Positions 1-6,034 of a stretch of DNA of 6,034 nucleotides are shown here, piece after piece (position 1 is the first letter of the stretch; every line of letters begins with the position of its first letter). The DNA is taken from positions 1 through 6,034 of the forward strand of contig JALUJC010000007.1 of the NCBI GenBank assembly GCA_027053375.1, in the 5' to 3' direction. Source of the DNA: Caldifarciminota bacterium. Its GTDB lineage: Bacteria > Hydrothermota > Hydrothermia > S141-80. Made by a program: the position numbers and the translations under genes. The notes beneath the pieces are model-generated. The model made no database searches. It was not told the DNA's origin and saw nothing but the letters and a program-made list of their open reading frames with translations.

Positions 1-1
1 C

Positions 2-772
2 ATGGCTGACCTTGAGATTCGTGACCTTCGGGTTGCGGTAGAAGGAAAAGAAATTTTGAAAGGTGTGAACCTTTCCATGAACCGCGGGGAGGTTCACGCG
101 GTGATGGGACCCAATGGCTCCGGGAAATCCACCCTTGCCATGACGCTCATGGGGCACCCGCGCTACGAGGTGCTCGGCGGATCGGTTCGCTTTCTTGGCA
201 AGGAAATTCTGGAACTGGCCCCCGAGGAACGCGCCCAGCTGGGCCTGTTTCTGGCCTTTCAGTATCCCATGGAGGTGGAGGGCGTGACCCTCTCTCACTT
301 CCTCTTCACCGCCTGGAAGTATCGTCAGGAAAACCCGGACGAGATCAAGGGCCGTGCCGTGCTGGAGTTCCGAAATCGCCTGGTGAAAATGCTGGAAGAC
401 GTCAAGCTTCCCGAAGATTTTGCAGATCGCTACCTGAACGTGGGGTTCTCCGGTGGTGAGAAAAAGCGGGCGGAGATCGCCCAGCTCCGCACCCTCCAGC
501 CCGCCATCGCCATCCTGGACGAAACCGACTCCGGGCTGGACATTGATTCCATCCGGATCGTGGCGGAGAGTATCCAGAAAATGAAAGGACCGGCGTTTGG
601 TGCCCTGGTAATCACCCACTATCAGCGAATTCTGAACTACCTTCCCCCCGATCAGGTGCACGTGATGGTGGATGGTCGGATTGTGAAGAGCGGCGGTCCC
701 GAACTGGCCCACGAACTGGAAGAGAAAGGCTATGACTGGATCATCCAGGACGTGATGGCCACCTCATCCTGA
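2..772 (+). CDS. sufC: SufC, ABC-type ATPase of the SUF Fe-S cluster assembly complex
   Basis: A 256-residue soluble ATPase, the usual length for SufC. In the family, SufC binds SufB and SufD in a SufBC2D complex and uses ATP hydrolysis to reshape the scaffold during cluster assembly in the cytoplasm. Visible motifs in order: Walker [10 protein letters not shown] (36-44), Q-loop Gln87 in FQYP, ABC signature FSGGEKKR (149-156), Walker B and D-loop [10 protein letters not shown] (171-180) with catalytic Glu174, and switch His206 in ITHYQR. The DSGLDID string after Walker B is characteristic of SufC rather than of transport ABC ATPases. The ATG is the second base of the window, so its ribosome binding site and any upstream suf gene are out of view. 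The N-terminus MADLEIRDL fits SufC, although a more upstream start cannot be excluded. The protein has no cysteine. It is followed 11 nt later by sufB in the same operon. Family assignment is very secure. Confidence 0.97.
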   Translation: MADLEIRDLRVAVEGKEILKGVNLSMNRGEVHAVMGPNGSGKSTLAMTLMGHPRYEVLGGSVRFLGKEILELAPEERAQLGLFLAFQYPMEVEGVTLSHFLFTAWKYRQENPDEIKGRAVLEFRNRLVKMLEDVKLPEDFADRYLNVGFSGGEKKRAEIAQLRTLQPAIAILDETDSGLDIDSIRIVAESIQKMKGPAFGALVITHYQRILNYLPPDQVHVMVDGRIVKSGGPELAHELEEKGYDWIIQDVMATSS

Positions 773-778
773 GGAGGG
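771..778 (+). promoter_or_regulatory. Shine-Dalgarno site of sufB
   Basis: GAGGAGGG overlaps the sufC stop codon (TGA at 770-772) and ends 5 nt before the sufB ATG at 784. This strong site fixes the sufB start and indicates translational coupling between sufC and sufB. Confidence 0.85.
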
Positions 779-783
779 ATCCG

Positions 784-2184
784 ATGGCGGAAAAACCCAA
801 CATTCAGGTGGATCTACACAAATACGATTTCAAAGATCCGGAACAGTACGTTTATAAAACCCCCAAAGGGCTCTCCCGGCGCATTGTGGAGGAGATCTCC
901 CACATCAAAGAAGAGCCAGAATGGATGCGGGAGATCCGGCTAAAAGCCTATGACCACTTTGTCCGCCGCCCCATGCCCACATGGGGGGCGGATCTCTCCG
1001 GGATCAACTTTGATGAGATCACGTACTACATGCGTCCCACGGATCGCCCCGGCCAGACCTGGGATGACGTGCCGGAATACATCAAAGAAACCTTTGAGCG
1101 TCTCGGGATCCCCGAAGCCGAGCGCAAATTCCTGGGCGGGGTGGGGGCGCAGTATGAGTCCGAGGTGGTCTATCACTCCATTCGGGAAGACCTTGCCAAA
1201 CAGGGTGTGATCTTTCTGGACATGGATTCCGCTCTGCGGGAATACCCGGACCTGGTCCGGGAATATTTCGGCACCGTGGTACCCTACACAGACAACAAAT
1301 TTGCAGCGCTCAACACGGCCGTGTGGAGCGGTGGGAGCTTTGTGTATGTGCCGGCGGGTGTGAAGGTGGATGTGCCGCTGCAGGCCTACTTCCGCATCAA
1401 CGCCCAGGCGATGGGGCAGTTTGAACGCACACTTATCATCGTGGAGGAAGGGGCATCGGTGCACTATATTGAGGGATGCACGGCGCCCATCTATTCCCGG
1501 GACTCTCTCCACTCTGCGGTGGTAGAAATCATTGCAAAGCGTGGATCGCATGTCCGGTACACCACCATTCAGAACTGGTCCTACAACGTCTATAACCTGG
1601 TAACCAAACGGGCGGTGGCCTATGGGGACGCTTTTGTGGAGTGGGTGGACGGTAATCTTGGCTCCAAAGTGACCATGAAATACCCTGCGGTGATTATGAA
1701 GGAACCGGGCGCCCGGGCAGAGATCCTGTCCATCGCCTATGCGGGACCGGGACAGCACCAGGATGCAGGTGGAAAACTGATCCATCTGGCGCCGCACACC
1801 ACTTCCCGCATCGTGTCCAAATCCATCTCCCGTGGAAATGGCCGCGCCACCTACCGCGGGTTGCTGAAGGTGGTAAAGGGAGCCCATGGCGTGAAATCCA
1901 ACGTGCAGTGCGATGCCCTGCTCCTGGATCCCGAATCCCGAACGGACACCTATCCCTACATTGAGATTGACGAAGAAGATGTGACCATCGGGCATGAAGC
2001 AACGGTCGGTAAGGTGGGGGAGGACCAGATCTTTTATCTTCAGTCCCGCGGCATTCCCGAAGCGGAAGCGCTCACCATGATCGTGATGGGTTTCATTGAA
2101 CCGTTCGCCAAAGAACTCCCCCTGGAATACGCCATCGAGCTGAACCGCCTGATTCAGCTGGAAATGGAGGGTTCGGTAGGATGA
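784..2184 (+). CDS. sufB: SufB, Fe-S cluster scaffold subunit
   Basis: A 466-residue SufB of normal length. In the SufBC2D complex it accepts persulfide sulfur and builds the nascent Fe-S cluster at its interface with SufD. By motif alignment with E. coli SufB (from memory), the proposed sulfur-tunnel and ligand residues are conserved: Arg204 and Asn206 (E. coli R226, N228) in FRIN, Cys232 (C254) in EGCTAP, Gln263 and Trp265 (Q285, W287) in IQNW, Lys275 (K303) in VTKR, Cys376 (C405) in VQCD, and His404-Glu405 (H433-E434) in GHEAT. The Cys376-Glu405 spacing of 29 is the same as in E. coli. Cys232 and Cys376 are the only cysteines in the protein. The C-terminus ends in the typical MEGSVG. The gene starts 11 nt after sufC with a strong Shine-Dalgarno site and overlaps sufD by 4 nt. 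Its desulfurase partner must be encoded elsewhere. Confidence 0.97.
   Translation: MAEKPNIQVDLHKYDFKDPEQYVYKTPKGLSRRIVEEISHIKEEPEWMREIRLKAYDHFVRRPMPTWGADLSGINFDEITYYMRPTDRPGQTWDDVPEYIKETFERLGIPEAERKFLGGVGAQYESEVVYHSIREDLAKQGVIFLDMDSALREYPDLVREYFGTVVPYTDNKFAALNTAVWSGGSFVYVPAGVKVDVPLQAYFRINAQAMGQFERTLIIVEEGASVHYIEGCTAPIYSRDSLHSAVVEIIAKRGSHVRYTTIQNWSYNVYNLVTKRAVAYGDAFVEWVDGNLGSKVTMKYPAVIMKEPGARAEILSIAYAGPGQHQDAGGKLIHLAPHTTSRIVSKSISRGNGRATYRGLLKVVKGAHGVKSNVQCDALLLDPESRTDTYPYIEIDEEDVTIGHEATVGKVGEDQIFYLQSRGIPEAEALTMIVMGFIEPFAKELPLEYAIELNRLIQLEMEGSVG
2166..2171 (+). promoter_or_regulatory. Shine-Dalgarno site of sufD
   Basis: GGAGGG lies inside the last codons of sufB, 9 nt before the sufD ATG. It supports the start whose ATGA (2181-2184) is shared with the sufB stop, so sufB and sufD are probably translationally coupled. 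Confidence 0.75.
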
Positions 2185-3461
2185 AAGGTCTTCTCAAAGA
2201 CGCGGATCCCGGACGCCTGGTGGAACACACCCCGGAGGAACTCCAGCCGCACCGGAAAAGCGCGATGGACGCTTTGCAGGCGGTGGATCGCTTTCCCCAC
2301 TCCCGCTACCTCCATTACGACGAGCTCAACCATGTCTCCTGGAAGCTGGAAGGCGCCCGGAAAGACCCGGAAACGGTGGCTTCCCGCATTCCCTATCCGG
2401 TCCATCTTGACCCGGCCGGAAAAGATGAGACATTGATCGCGCTGGTCAATGGGCATCTTCACCCGCTGCATACACCGGAGGCATCCTTTCGGCTGCTCAC
2501 ACCGGAGGAGGCCCTCCAGACCCTTCCCGCCTTCGCTGAACGCTGGATGCGGCAGCTTTCCGCCTATGCGGACCGTTTTGCCCTGACCCTTCGGGCGTCC
2601 TGGACACACGCACTGATTGTCCATGTACCCCGTAACACGCAGGGGGGACATCTCCGGCTTCTCCGGCTTTTAGATGAGGAAGGGCTGCTGGATCCCCTCT
2701 ATGTGCACGTGATCCTTGAACCGGGTGCCTCGCTCTCCATCGTGGAAGAAGTCTACTCCACCCGGCTTGAAGATCCCACCCTGGTTATGACAGGGGTGGA
2801 AACAGAAGTGGGTGAGGACGCCCATCTCCGTTACACGCAGGTCCAGGCACTGGCGGGGAACACCTATTTTGCAGCCTATCGCCTGGCCACAACCCGTCGC
2901 TATGCAGGTATGGCCTGGGTGGGTGCAGCGCTGGGTGCCCGCAAGGCGTACATCCGGCAGCAGATCCGCATTGAGGGCGAGGGTTCACAGAATGATGCCT
3001 CCGAACTCTTTCTTCTTGGGGATCATCAGCAGACCGACATGTACGCCGAACTGGACCACGCGGTGGGCGGTGCCCAGGGGACCCTGCTTTCCCAGGCGGT
3101 GTTGCGGGATCATGCCCGTAAAGTCTATACAGGAATGATCCGCATTCGGCCCGGCGCACAGAAATCCAACGCTTTCCAGGCTGATCACAACCTGATGCTC
3201 TCCTCCAACGCCAAATCGGATTCCATTCCCAGTCTGGAAATTGAGGCGGATGATGTGCGTGCCACCCATGCTGCCTCCATGGGGCGAGTGGATGAGGAAA
3301 AACTTTTCTATCTCCAGGCGCGGGGGATCCCCCTGCCCGAAGCTCGTAAACTGATGGTGTTTGGACATTTTGGTCCCACCCTGGATCGGATGGAGACAGC
3401 GACGCGGGAACGGGTGCTGGACCTTCTTGAATCACGCTGGGAGGAGCTGGAGCAGGGGTAA
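2181..3461 (+). CDS. sufD: SufD, Fe-S cluster scaffold subunit
   Basis: A 426-residue SufB/SufD-family protein, the usual SufD length. The N-terminal half (about 1-150) is variable and helix-rich. The beta-helix core and C-terminal SufC-binding domain show family motifs: [12 protein letters not shown] (179-190), DHQQTDMY (281-288), [23 protein letters not shown] (332-354), [21 protein letters not shown] (363-383) and the C-terminal helices. His363 aligns with E. coli SufD His360, which works with SufB Cys405 at the cluster-building interface. The residue matching E. coli Cys358 is Ala361, and there is no cysteine anywhere in the protein. It is placed as SufD rather than a second SufB because it lacks the SufB cysteines and follows a complete sufB. 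The gene overlaps sufB by 4 nt and is the last gene before a strong terminator. Confidence 0.95.
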   Translation: MKGLLKDADPGRLVEHTPEELQPHRKSAMDALQAVDRFPHSRYLHYDELNHVSWKLEGARKDPETVASRIPYPVHLDPAGKDETLIALVNGHLHPLHTPEASFRLLTPEEALQTLPAFAERWMRQLSAYADRFALTLRASWTHALIVHVPRNTQGGHLRLLRLLDEEGLLDPLYVHVILEPGASLSIVEEVYSTRLEDPTLVMTGVETEVGEDAHLRYTQVQALAGNTYFAAYRLATTRRYAGMAWVGAALGARKAYIRQQIRIEGEGSQNDASELFLLGDHQQTDMYAELDHAVGGAQGTLLSQAVLRDHARKVYTGMIRIRPGAQKSNAFQADHNLMLSSNAKSDSIPSLEIEADDVRATHAASMGRVDEEKLFYLQARGIPLPEARKLMVFGHFGPTLDRMETATRERVLDLLESRWEELEQG

Positions 3462-3488
3462 GTGCTCCACCATCCCTTCCCTTTCGGC

Positions 3489-3522
3489 CGCATGAGGGGG
3501 CTTCGGCCCCCTCATGCGTTTT
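3489..3522 (+). terminator. Rho-independent terminator of the sufCBD operon
   Basis: A perfect 13-bp stem pairs 3489-3501 with 3506-3518 around a C(TTCG)G tetraloop and is followed by TTTT at 3519-3522. It starts 27 nt after the sufD stop. The tract after the hairpin on the - strand is not T-rich, so the element looks optimised for rightward transcription, although the stem could also slow transcripts of the convergent transporter gene. Confidence 0.93.
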
Positions 3523-4750
3523 CTGACGGTCGGGCAGGAAGAGGACGCACCGTCACCAGGGGATAGACCCCCGCCGTCAGGACACCCACCCCCAGCAGCG
3601 CACCGCCCACACCAAACCGATCGGCGAGAAACCCAATCAGCGGTGCAAGAATCGCTGCGAACAGGGTCCGGACCGTACTTTCTACGCTCAGTCCCGTGGC
3701 CAACCGCTCCTCCTGGATCACATCGGACAGATAGCCCAGTGTAAGGGGGCGACGGAGGTTCTGAATCACATAAAGGCCCACAAAAAACAGCACCACCACC
3801 CCATACCATCCCCGGAGGGTGGCCAGGCCCGCAAGCACCACCGTGGCCGCGCCCAGAAGATAGGACAGATTGATGGCACGGTGGAGGTCACCGGAAAGGG
3901 CCCGTTCCACCCGAAAGGCATTTCGTGAAACTGCGGAGTTGAGAAGATACAGAAGAAAATAGACCACCGCCACCACCATGGCGGTGCGCTGCTGCCCGTG
4001 CCACCACAACAGGATAGGGAGTGTGAGTGCCAGATCCTTCAGAACAGGCTGGAGATAGTCTTTGGTGCCCCGAAACAGTCCCATGAACAGGGCAGAATTG
4101 ACCAGCGCCCGAAGGAAAAGCGGGGAAAACATGGACCGGAACGCGCGAATCGTTTCCCGGGAGGATCCCCGCTGAATCCGCTCATCCAGCCAGGACGGAT
4201 AGGTGGCCAGATTGATCAGATTGAGCACATAGGGCACCATGGCAGCGCCGAACACCCAGCGGTAATCCCGGGTGCTGATCACCAGCACCCCCGCAAGAAG
4301 GGCATTCAGGGCGGAGCCCCGCTGCGACCAGGACCGGGTGGCACCGTAATAGGCGACCTTCCGATCCTCCCATCCACGGGCGTGGAGATAGGAGAGAATC
4401 AGAGCTTTGTGGGTTCCGCTGCGCAGGGCTTCTGCTGCACCGAACCAGACCATGGCAAAGGCGTACAGCAGGAAAGATTTTGTGAAAAAAAAGATGCCGA
4501 ACGAAACCAGATAGGCGATCATGGAGAGCACCATGGTTCGTCGCCGACCAATCCGGTCCGCCAGCACACCCGTCGGCACCTCAAGAACGTTGGTGCTCAC
4601 TTCGCGGATGGCATAGAGCCAGCCGATGCGGAAAAAAGTGAACGTTTCACGGAAATACAGGAGCAGAAAGGGTTCAAAGAACCGCAAATTTTTCAGAAAA
4701 CCATAGGCCGCAAACCGCCAGAACATGCGGTCCCGGGAGGTGGTAGACAT
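3512..4750 (-). CDS. MFS permease, 12 transmembrane segments, substrate unknown
   Basis: A 412-residue integral membrane protein of the major facilitator superfamily from the ATG at 4750; an in-frame TTG two codons upstream would give 414. Numbering here counts from that TTG. Hydrophobic stretches of TM length run along the whole chain, compatible with 12 helices, with a cytoplasmic-looking loop around 185-210. The MFS loop 2-3 signature is clear: GVLADRIGRRR at 63-73. LRSGTHKALILSYL (111-124) and the late RPLTLGYLSDVI...RLATGLSVES block (336-360), followed by GFLADRFG (375-382), resemble drug/efflux-type MFS proteins known from many prokaryotic genomes, but this does not define a substrate. 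There is no cysteine. The gene is convergent with sufCBD, with 50 nt between stop codons, so shared function with the SUF system is not implied. The ATG is preferred because a -10 box sits at leaderless spacing before it. No Shine-Dalgarno site is seen for either start. Confidence 0.88.
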   Translation of the reverse strand: MSTTSRDRMFWRFAAYGFLKNLRFFEPFLLLYFRETFTFFRIGWLYAIREVSTNVLEVPTGVLADRIGRRRTMVLSMIAYLVSFGIFFFTKSFLLYAFAMVWFGAAEALRSGTHKALILSYLHARGWEDRKVAYYGATRSWSQRGSALNALLAGVLVISTRDYRWVFGAAMVPYVLNLINLATYPSWLDERIQRGSSRETIRAFRSMFSPLFLRALVNSALFMGLFRGTKDYLQPVLKDLALTLPILLWWHGQQRTAMVVAVVYFLLYLLNSAVSRNAFRVERALSGDLHRAINLSYLLGAATVVLAGLATLRGWYGVVVLFFVGLYVIQNLRRPLTLGYLSDVIQEERLATGLSVESTVRTLFAAILAPLIGFLADRFGVGGALLGVGVLTAGVYPLVTVRPLPARPSENA

Positions 4751-4756
4751 AGACAA

Positions 4757-4762
4757 AGTATA
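4757..4762 (-). promoter_or_regulatory. Probable -10 box (TATACT) for a leaderless transporter transcript
   Basis: On the - strand, TATACT ends 6 nt before the A of the ATG at 4750, so the expected transcription start falls on or next to the start codon. No Shine-Dalgarno sequence precedes the ATG. The -35 position (TGGTAT at 17-nt spacing) is poor. This arrangement is typical of leaderless genes in Deinococcus-Thermus and Actinobacteria. It rests on sequence alone. Confidence 0.5.
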
Positions 4763-4880
4763 CGCCTGAACACCGAAACATACCAGGGTCCGCAGGCCGC
4801 ACGGTCCTGTTCCTTTGAAGCAACCGCTCTCTGTTTCCTGCCATTCTCCAGCACAGACCGCGCCCGCCAGAATCAGGCAT

Positions 4881-4950
4881 CCGTGTATTTTCTGTAAAAA
4901 TACGGTGTATTCACAAAAATTGTTGAAATTTTATGCGCGGTGTATCATAA
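4881..4950. promoter_or_regulatory. AT-rich island with three C[C/G]GTGTAT motifs and a palindrome
   Basis: This 70-bp stretch has about 31% GC, far below its surroundings. The octamer C[C/G]GTGTAT occurs three times in the same orientation, at 4881-4888, 4903-4910 and 4938-4945. The middle copy is part of a palindrome, AATAC-GGT-GTATT (4899-4911). The first lies in an imperfect hairpin whose arms 4886-4891 and 4897-4902 pair exactly. The island lies between the transporter start and the gene-free region. It reads like a promoter/operator region for one or both directions, but no regulator can be named. Confidence 0.45.
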
Positions 4951-4951
4951 T
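4923..4951 (+). promoter_or_regulatory. Predicted sigma70-type promoter reading rightward
   Basis: TTGAAA (4923-4928) and CATAAT (4946-4951) are separated by exactly 17 nt, each one mismatch from consensus. Transcription would start near 4958 and run into more than 1 kb without a recognisable gene. The third C[C/G]GTGTAT motif sits between the two boxes, where a bound repressor would act. AT-rich DNA yields chance matches, so confidence is moderate. Confidence 0.45.
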
Positions 4952-4957
4952 GGTGGG

Positions 4958-5249
4958 GCTCTTCCAGTGGGTCAAAAACCCCGGAATCTTTGAAAAGAAA
5001 TCCCCTCCACCTTCACGACGCCCGGGGAAACGGGACGGAAACCCAACCTGTATCCTGCACGACGGGTTCTGGACGTGATCCGGGAGCCGGTTCCGGATCC
5101 CACCTCCAGCCACTGAAACAGCGTTTTACGAAAAGGCCGGTGTGAAGCCACGATCTCCTGCTACCAGGCATGGCCTCGTCAAAAATCTGCACGAAAGGGC
5201 CGTATTCGCTGCGTCTGCGCACCTTCCCGGTGCCTGCTCTCTACCCCAC
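4958..5249. other. Gene-free stretch with no recognised element
   Basis: No coding region with a believable start, codon use or family resemblance is seen on either strand. Two small hairpins are present: 5077-5083 with 5093-5099 (7 bp, GATCCGG/CCGGATC) and 5219-5223 with 5229-5233 (5 bp). From about 5140 onward there are faint similarities to the downstream array (for example TACCAGG at 5162-5168 and 5440-5446), too weak to assert. It could be the 5' part of a non-coding transcript from the promoter at 4923-4951. Confidence 0.4.
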
Positions 5250-5371
5250 GGGTTGAAATAGGGATGGGAACTGCACTGTATTTTCCTCGCTCCTGCTTGT
5301 TTCAGGACCCGAACATGCAACCGAGCCCGGTATGTTCCACGTACCCCCGTGGCGATCCCGCAGGAATGGTC

Positions 5372-5520
5372 CAGGTTCTCACGTACGATGCAGCATAATG
5401 CAGGTCCGTCAGGATCTACAGTGCGTGAAATGCAGTAAATACCAGGATTTGTCGTATCCTGATTTTGCACCCGTCACGTGTCGGGGAAGTATGTGCGTAT
5501 AATCCAGCGAAATACGGGAT
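5372..5520. repeat. Array unit core, first well-preserved copy
   Basis: Aligns with 5647-5790. It begins CAGGTTCTCAC, has about 5 extra bases before 5400 relative to the next copy, and is then collinear at offset 270. It contains a perfect 6-bp hairpin, CAGGAT/ATCCTG, at 5443-5461. The second copy keeps only part of this pairing, so conserved RNA folding is not demonstrated. Confidence 0.7.
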
Positions 5521-5646
5521 GATCAAAGGATGGAATGAAGATCCTCCTGCGAAATCCGTACCCTTCTCACAGCGTCCCGCAGAGCAGGCTGGAATATCCA
5601 GGCATTCCTGTACCTATCTCCGCGACCCGGATCGTTTCGCGAGGGG

Positions 5647-5790
5647 CAGGTCTCACGATTCAGGGGAATGCAGGTCCATCAGGGTTTACCGTTCATGAGA
5701 TGCAATGAATACATGGTTTTTGCGTACCCTGGTTGCGGACCCTGACCGTATAGGAGACAGGCACATGTACAGTCCAGCGAAATGCAGGAC
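5647..5790. repeat. Array unit core, second copy
   Basis: Homologue of 5372-5520. The strongest shared blocks are CAGGTCC-TCAGG at its start (5671-5683) and GTCCAGCGAAAT (5772-5783). The weakest is 5761-5767, where all six mismatches with 5491-5497 are transitions. Confidence 0.7.
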
Positions 5791-5842
5791 AGACCACGTA
5801 TACTGCTCCGGAAACGCTGCAAGAACCCGGATCGTTTACACC

Positions 5843-5892
5843 CACCCCAACCGGGGTCCCCAGGGTATTTCCAGGGGAAATCCCCTGGGGTG
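5843..5892. repeat. Compound GC-rich hairpin
   Basis: An 8-bp stem (5858-5865 with 5883-5890, CCCCAGGG/CCCTGGGG) is stacked, across a single T-C mismatch, on a 6-bp stem (5867-5872 with 5876-5881, ATTTCC/GGAAAT) closed by a 3-nt loop. An alternative outer pairing of CACCCCA (5843-5849) with TGGGGTG (5886-5892) competes for the right arm. No T-run follows on either strand, so it is not a standard terminator. Confidence 0.7.
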
Positions 5893-5896
5893 CTGG

Positions 5897-5919
5897 CCCT
5901 CCCCCGTCCAGGGGGAGGG
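5897..5919. repeat. Second GC-rich hairpin adjoining the first
   Basis: A perfect 9-bp stem pairs CCCTCCCCC (5897-5905) with GGGGGAGGG (5911-5919) around a 5-nt loop. It lies 6 nt after the compound hairpin. The pair resembles dispersed REP-like palindromes found in many bacterial genomes; only a genome-wide count can show whether this one is repeated. Confidence 0.65.
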
Positions 5920-6034
5920 GTGCATCTTCAACAAATTCCAGAATCCTGGGTTTCTATGTACGGGGAATGCTGCAAAATCCTGGATATTCTTTACCCCCAT
6001 CGACTGGAAAGGACCGTTTCTGGCTTATCGGCGG

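Larger units (their letters stand above)
5250..6034. repeat. Diverged tandem array, unit about 270 bp, running off the right edge
   Basis: The two best-preserved units align without gaps at an offset of exactly 270: bases 5401-5520 against 5671-5790 give about 80 identities in 120 by hand count. Of the mismatches, about 24 are transitions and 16 transversions, as expected for true homologues drifting apart. Similarity extends leftward with small indels (5334-5345 with 5604-5614; 5296-5311 with 5563-5579; GAAATA-GGGATG near 5255 with GAAATACGGGATG at 5509). It also extends into a third unit: 5421-5448 with 5958-5985, 20 of 28 identities at offset 537. An exact 13-mer, ACCCGGATCGTTT, occurs at 5625 and 5825. 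Mismatches show no clear codon periodicity over the full alignment, and the aligned units do not share an intact frame, so the array looks non-coding today. Confidence 0.75.

Noticed and set aside
940..1995. 351-codon open frame antisense to sufB
   Set aside because: It lies wholly opposite a well-conserved gene, has no recognisable domains and a His/Gly/Arg/Phe-rich composition typical of a frame opened by the codon bias of the real gene.
2154..3435. Several open frames antisense to sufD (2154-2651, 2785-3435, 2985-3368)
   Set aside because: Shadow frames of sufD with unnatural composition and no motif; the sense gene is certain.
3998..4897. 299-codon + strand frame opposite the transporter
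   Set aside because: Its product is a hydrophilic, Gln/Gly/Pro/His-rich mirror of the transporter's membrane helices. The MFS motifs on the - strand are clear.
4944..4975. - strand TTGACC ... TATGAT pair as transporter promoter
   Set aside because: The spacer is about 20 nt, too long for a sigma70 promoter, and it would leave a leader of nearly 190 nt without a Shine-Dalgarno site. The TATACT box at the gene fits better.
4815..5078. 87-codon + strand frame with TTG start
   Set aside because: It crosses the AT-rich promoter island, has no ribosome binding site and no family resemblance; the rightward promoter would start inside it.
5126..5470. 114-codon - strand frame with GTG start over the first array unit
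   Set aside because: The equivalent frame in the second unit is broken by several TGA codons and indels. The apparent excess of third-position changes in 5401-5450 disappears over the rest of the alignment.
5498..5503. Perfect TATAAT hexamer inside the array
   Set aside because: No -35 at acceptable spacing (CACGTG at 17 nt), no extended -10, and the hexamer is not conserved in the second unit (TACAGT).
5465..5698. 77-codon + strand frame with TTG start (or 59 codons from ATG 5519)
   Set aside because: It spans the junction between two repeat units, has no good ribosome binding site, and has no counterpart in the other units.
4784..5744. 11-nt inverted match CAGGGTCCGCA (4784) with 5734-5744
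   Set aside because: A single 11-nt match across about 1 kb of DNA is close to chance expectation and is not extended on either side.
5843..5919. GC hairpins as a bidirectional terminator
   Set aside because: Neither side is followed by a T-run; the flanks are GC-rich or mixed.
5372..5985. CRISPR array or IS element as explanation of the repeats
   Set aside because: Repeats are long, diverged and directly adjoining, with no unique spacers of uniform size. There are no terminal inverted repeats, target duplications or transposase frames.

Overview
The window (about 58-60% GC by eye) carries the three scaffold genes of a SUF iron-sulfur assembly system, sufC-sufB-sufD, on the + strand. A convergent 12-TM MFS transporter gene follows on the - strand. 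The last ~1.28 kb has no convincing gene. The sufCBD order, with no desulfurase gene directly downstream, is seen in thermophilic bacteria such as the Thermus/Deinococcus group, some Chloroflexota and other deep-branching lineages, and in archaea. The apparently leaderless transporter gene and the extreme scarcity of cysteine in all four proteins point the same way. The phylum cannot be fixed from this sequence, so a thermophilic or otherwise stress-adapted bacterium is an inference.

Region 1 (2-3461): sufC, sufB and sufD are tightly coupled. There are 11 nt between sufC and sufB, and a 4-nt ATGA overlap between sufB and sufD. SufC is the ABC ATPase that drives the SufB-SufD scaffold on which a nascent Fe-S cluster is built. 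The SufB tunnel and ligand residues known from E. coli are all present. SufD keeps the interface histidine but contains no cysteine at all. The sulfur donor (SufS with SufE or SufU) is not encoded here. The operon closes with a 13-bp UUCG-capped intrinsic terminator at 3489-3522.

Region 2 (3512-4750, - strand): an MFS permease of unknown substrate. Its stop codon lies inside the suf terminator stem. Its start is best placed at the ATG at 4750, where a TATACT -10 box is spaced for a leaderless transcript.

Region 3 (4751-6034): an AT-rich island (4881-4950, about 31% GC) carries three C[C/G]GTGTAT motifs, a 13-bp palindrome and a good sigma70-type promoter pointing right into gene-free DNA. 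From about 5250 to the right edge lies a strongly diverged tandem array with a unit of about 270 bp (about 67% identity between the two best-preserved units). The array is interrupted by two adjacent GC-rich hairpins at 5843-5919. No reading frame survives across its units. This array and its upstream promoter are the least explained part of the window; they could be an undescribed non-coding repeat or RNA locus, or simply decaying repeat DNA.
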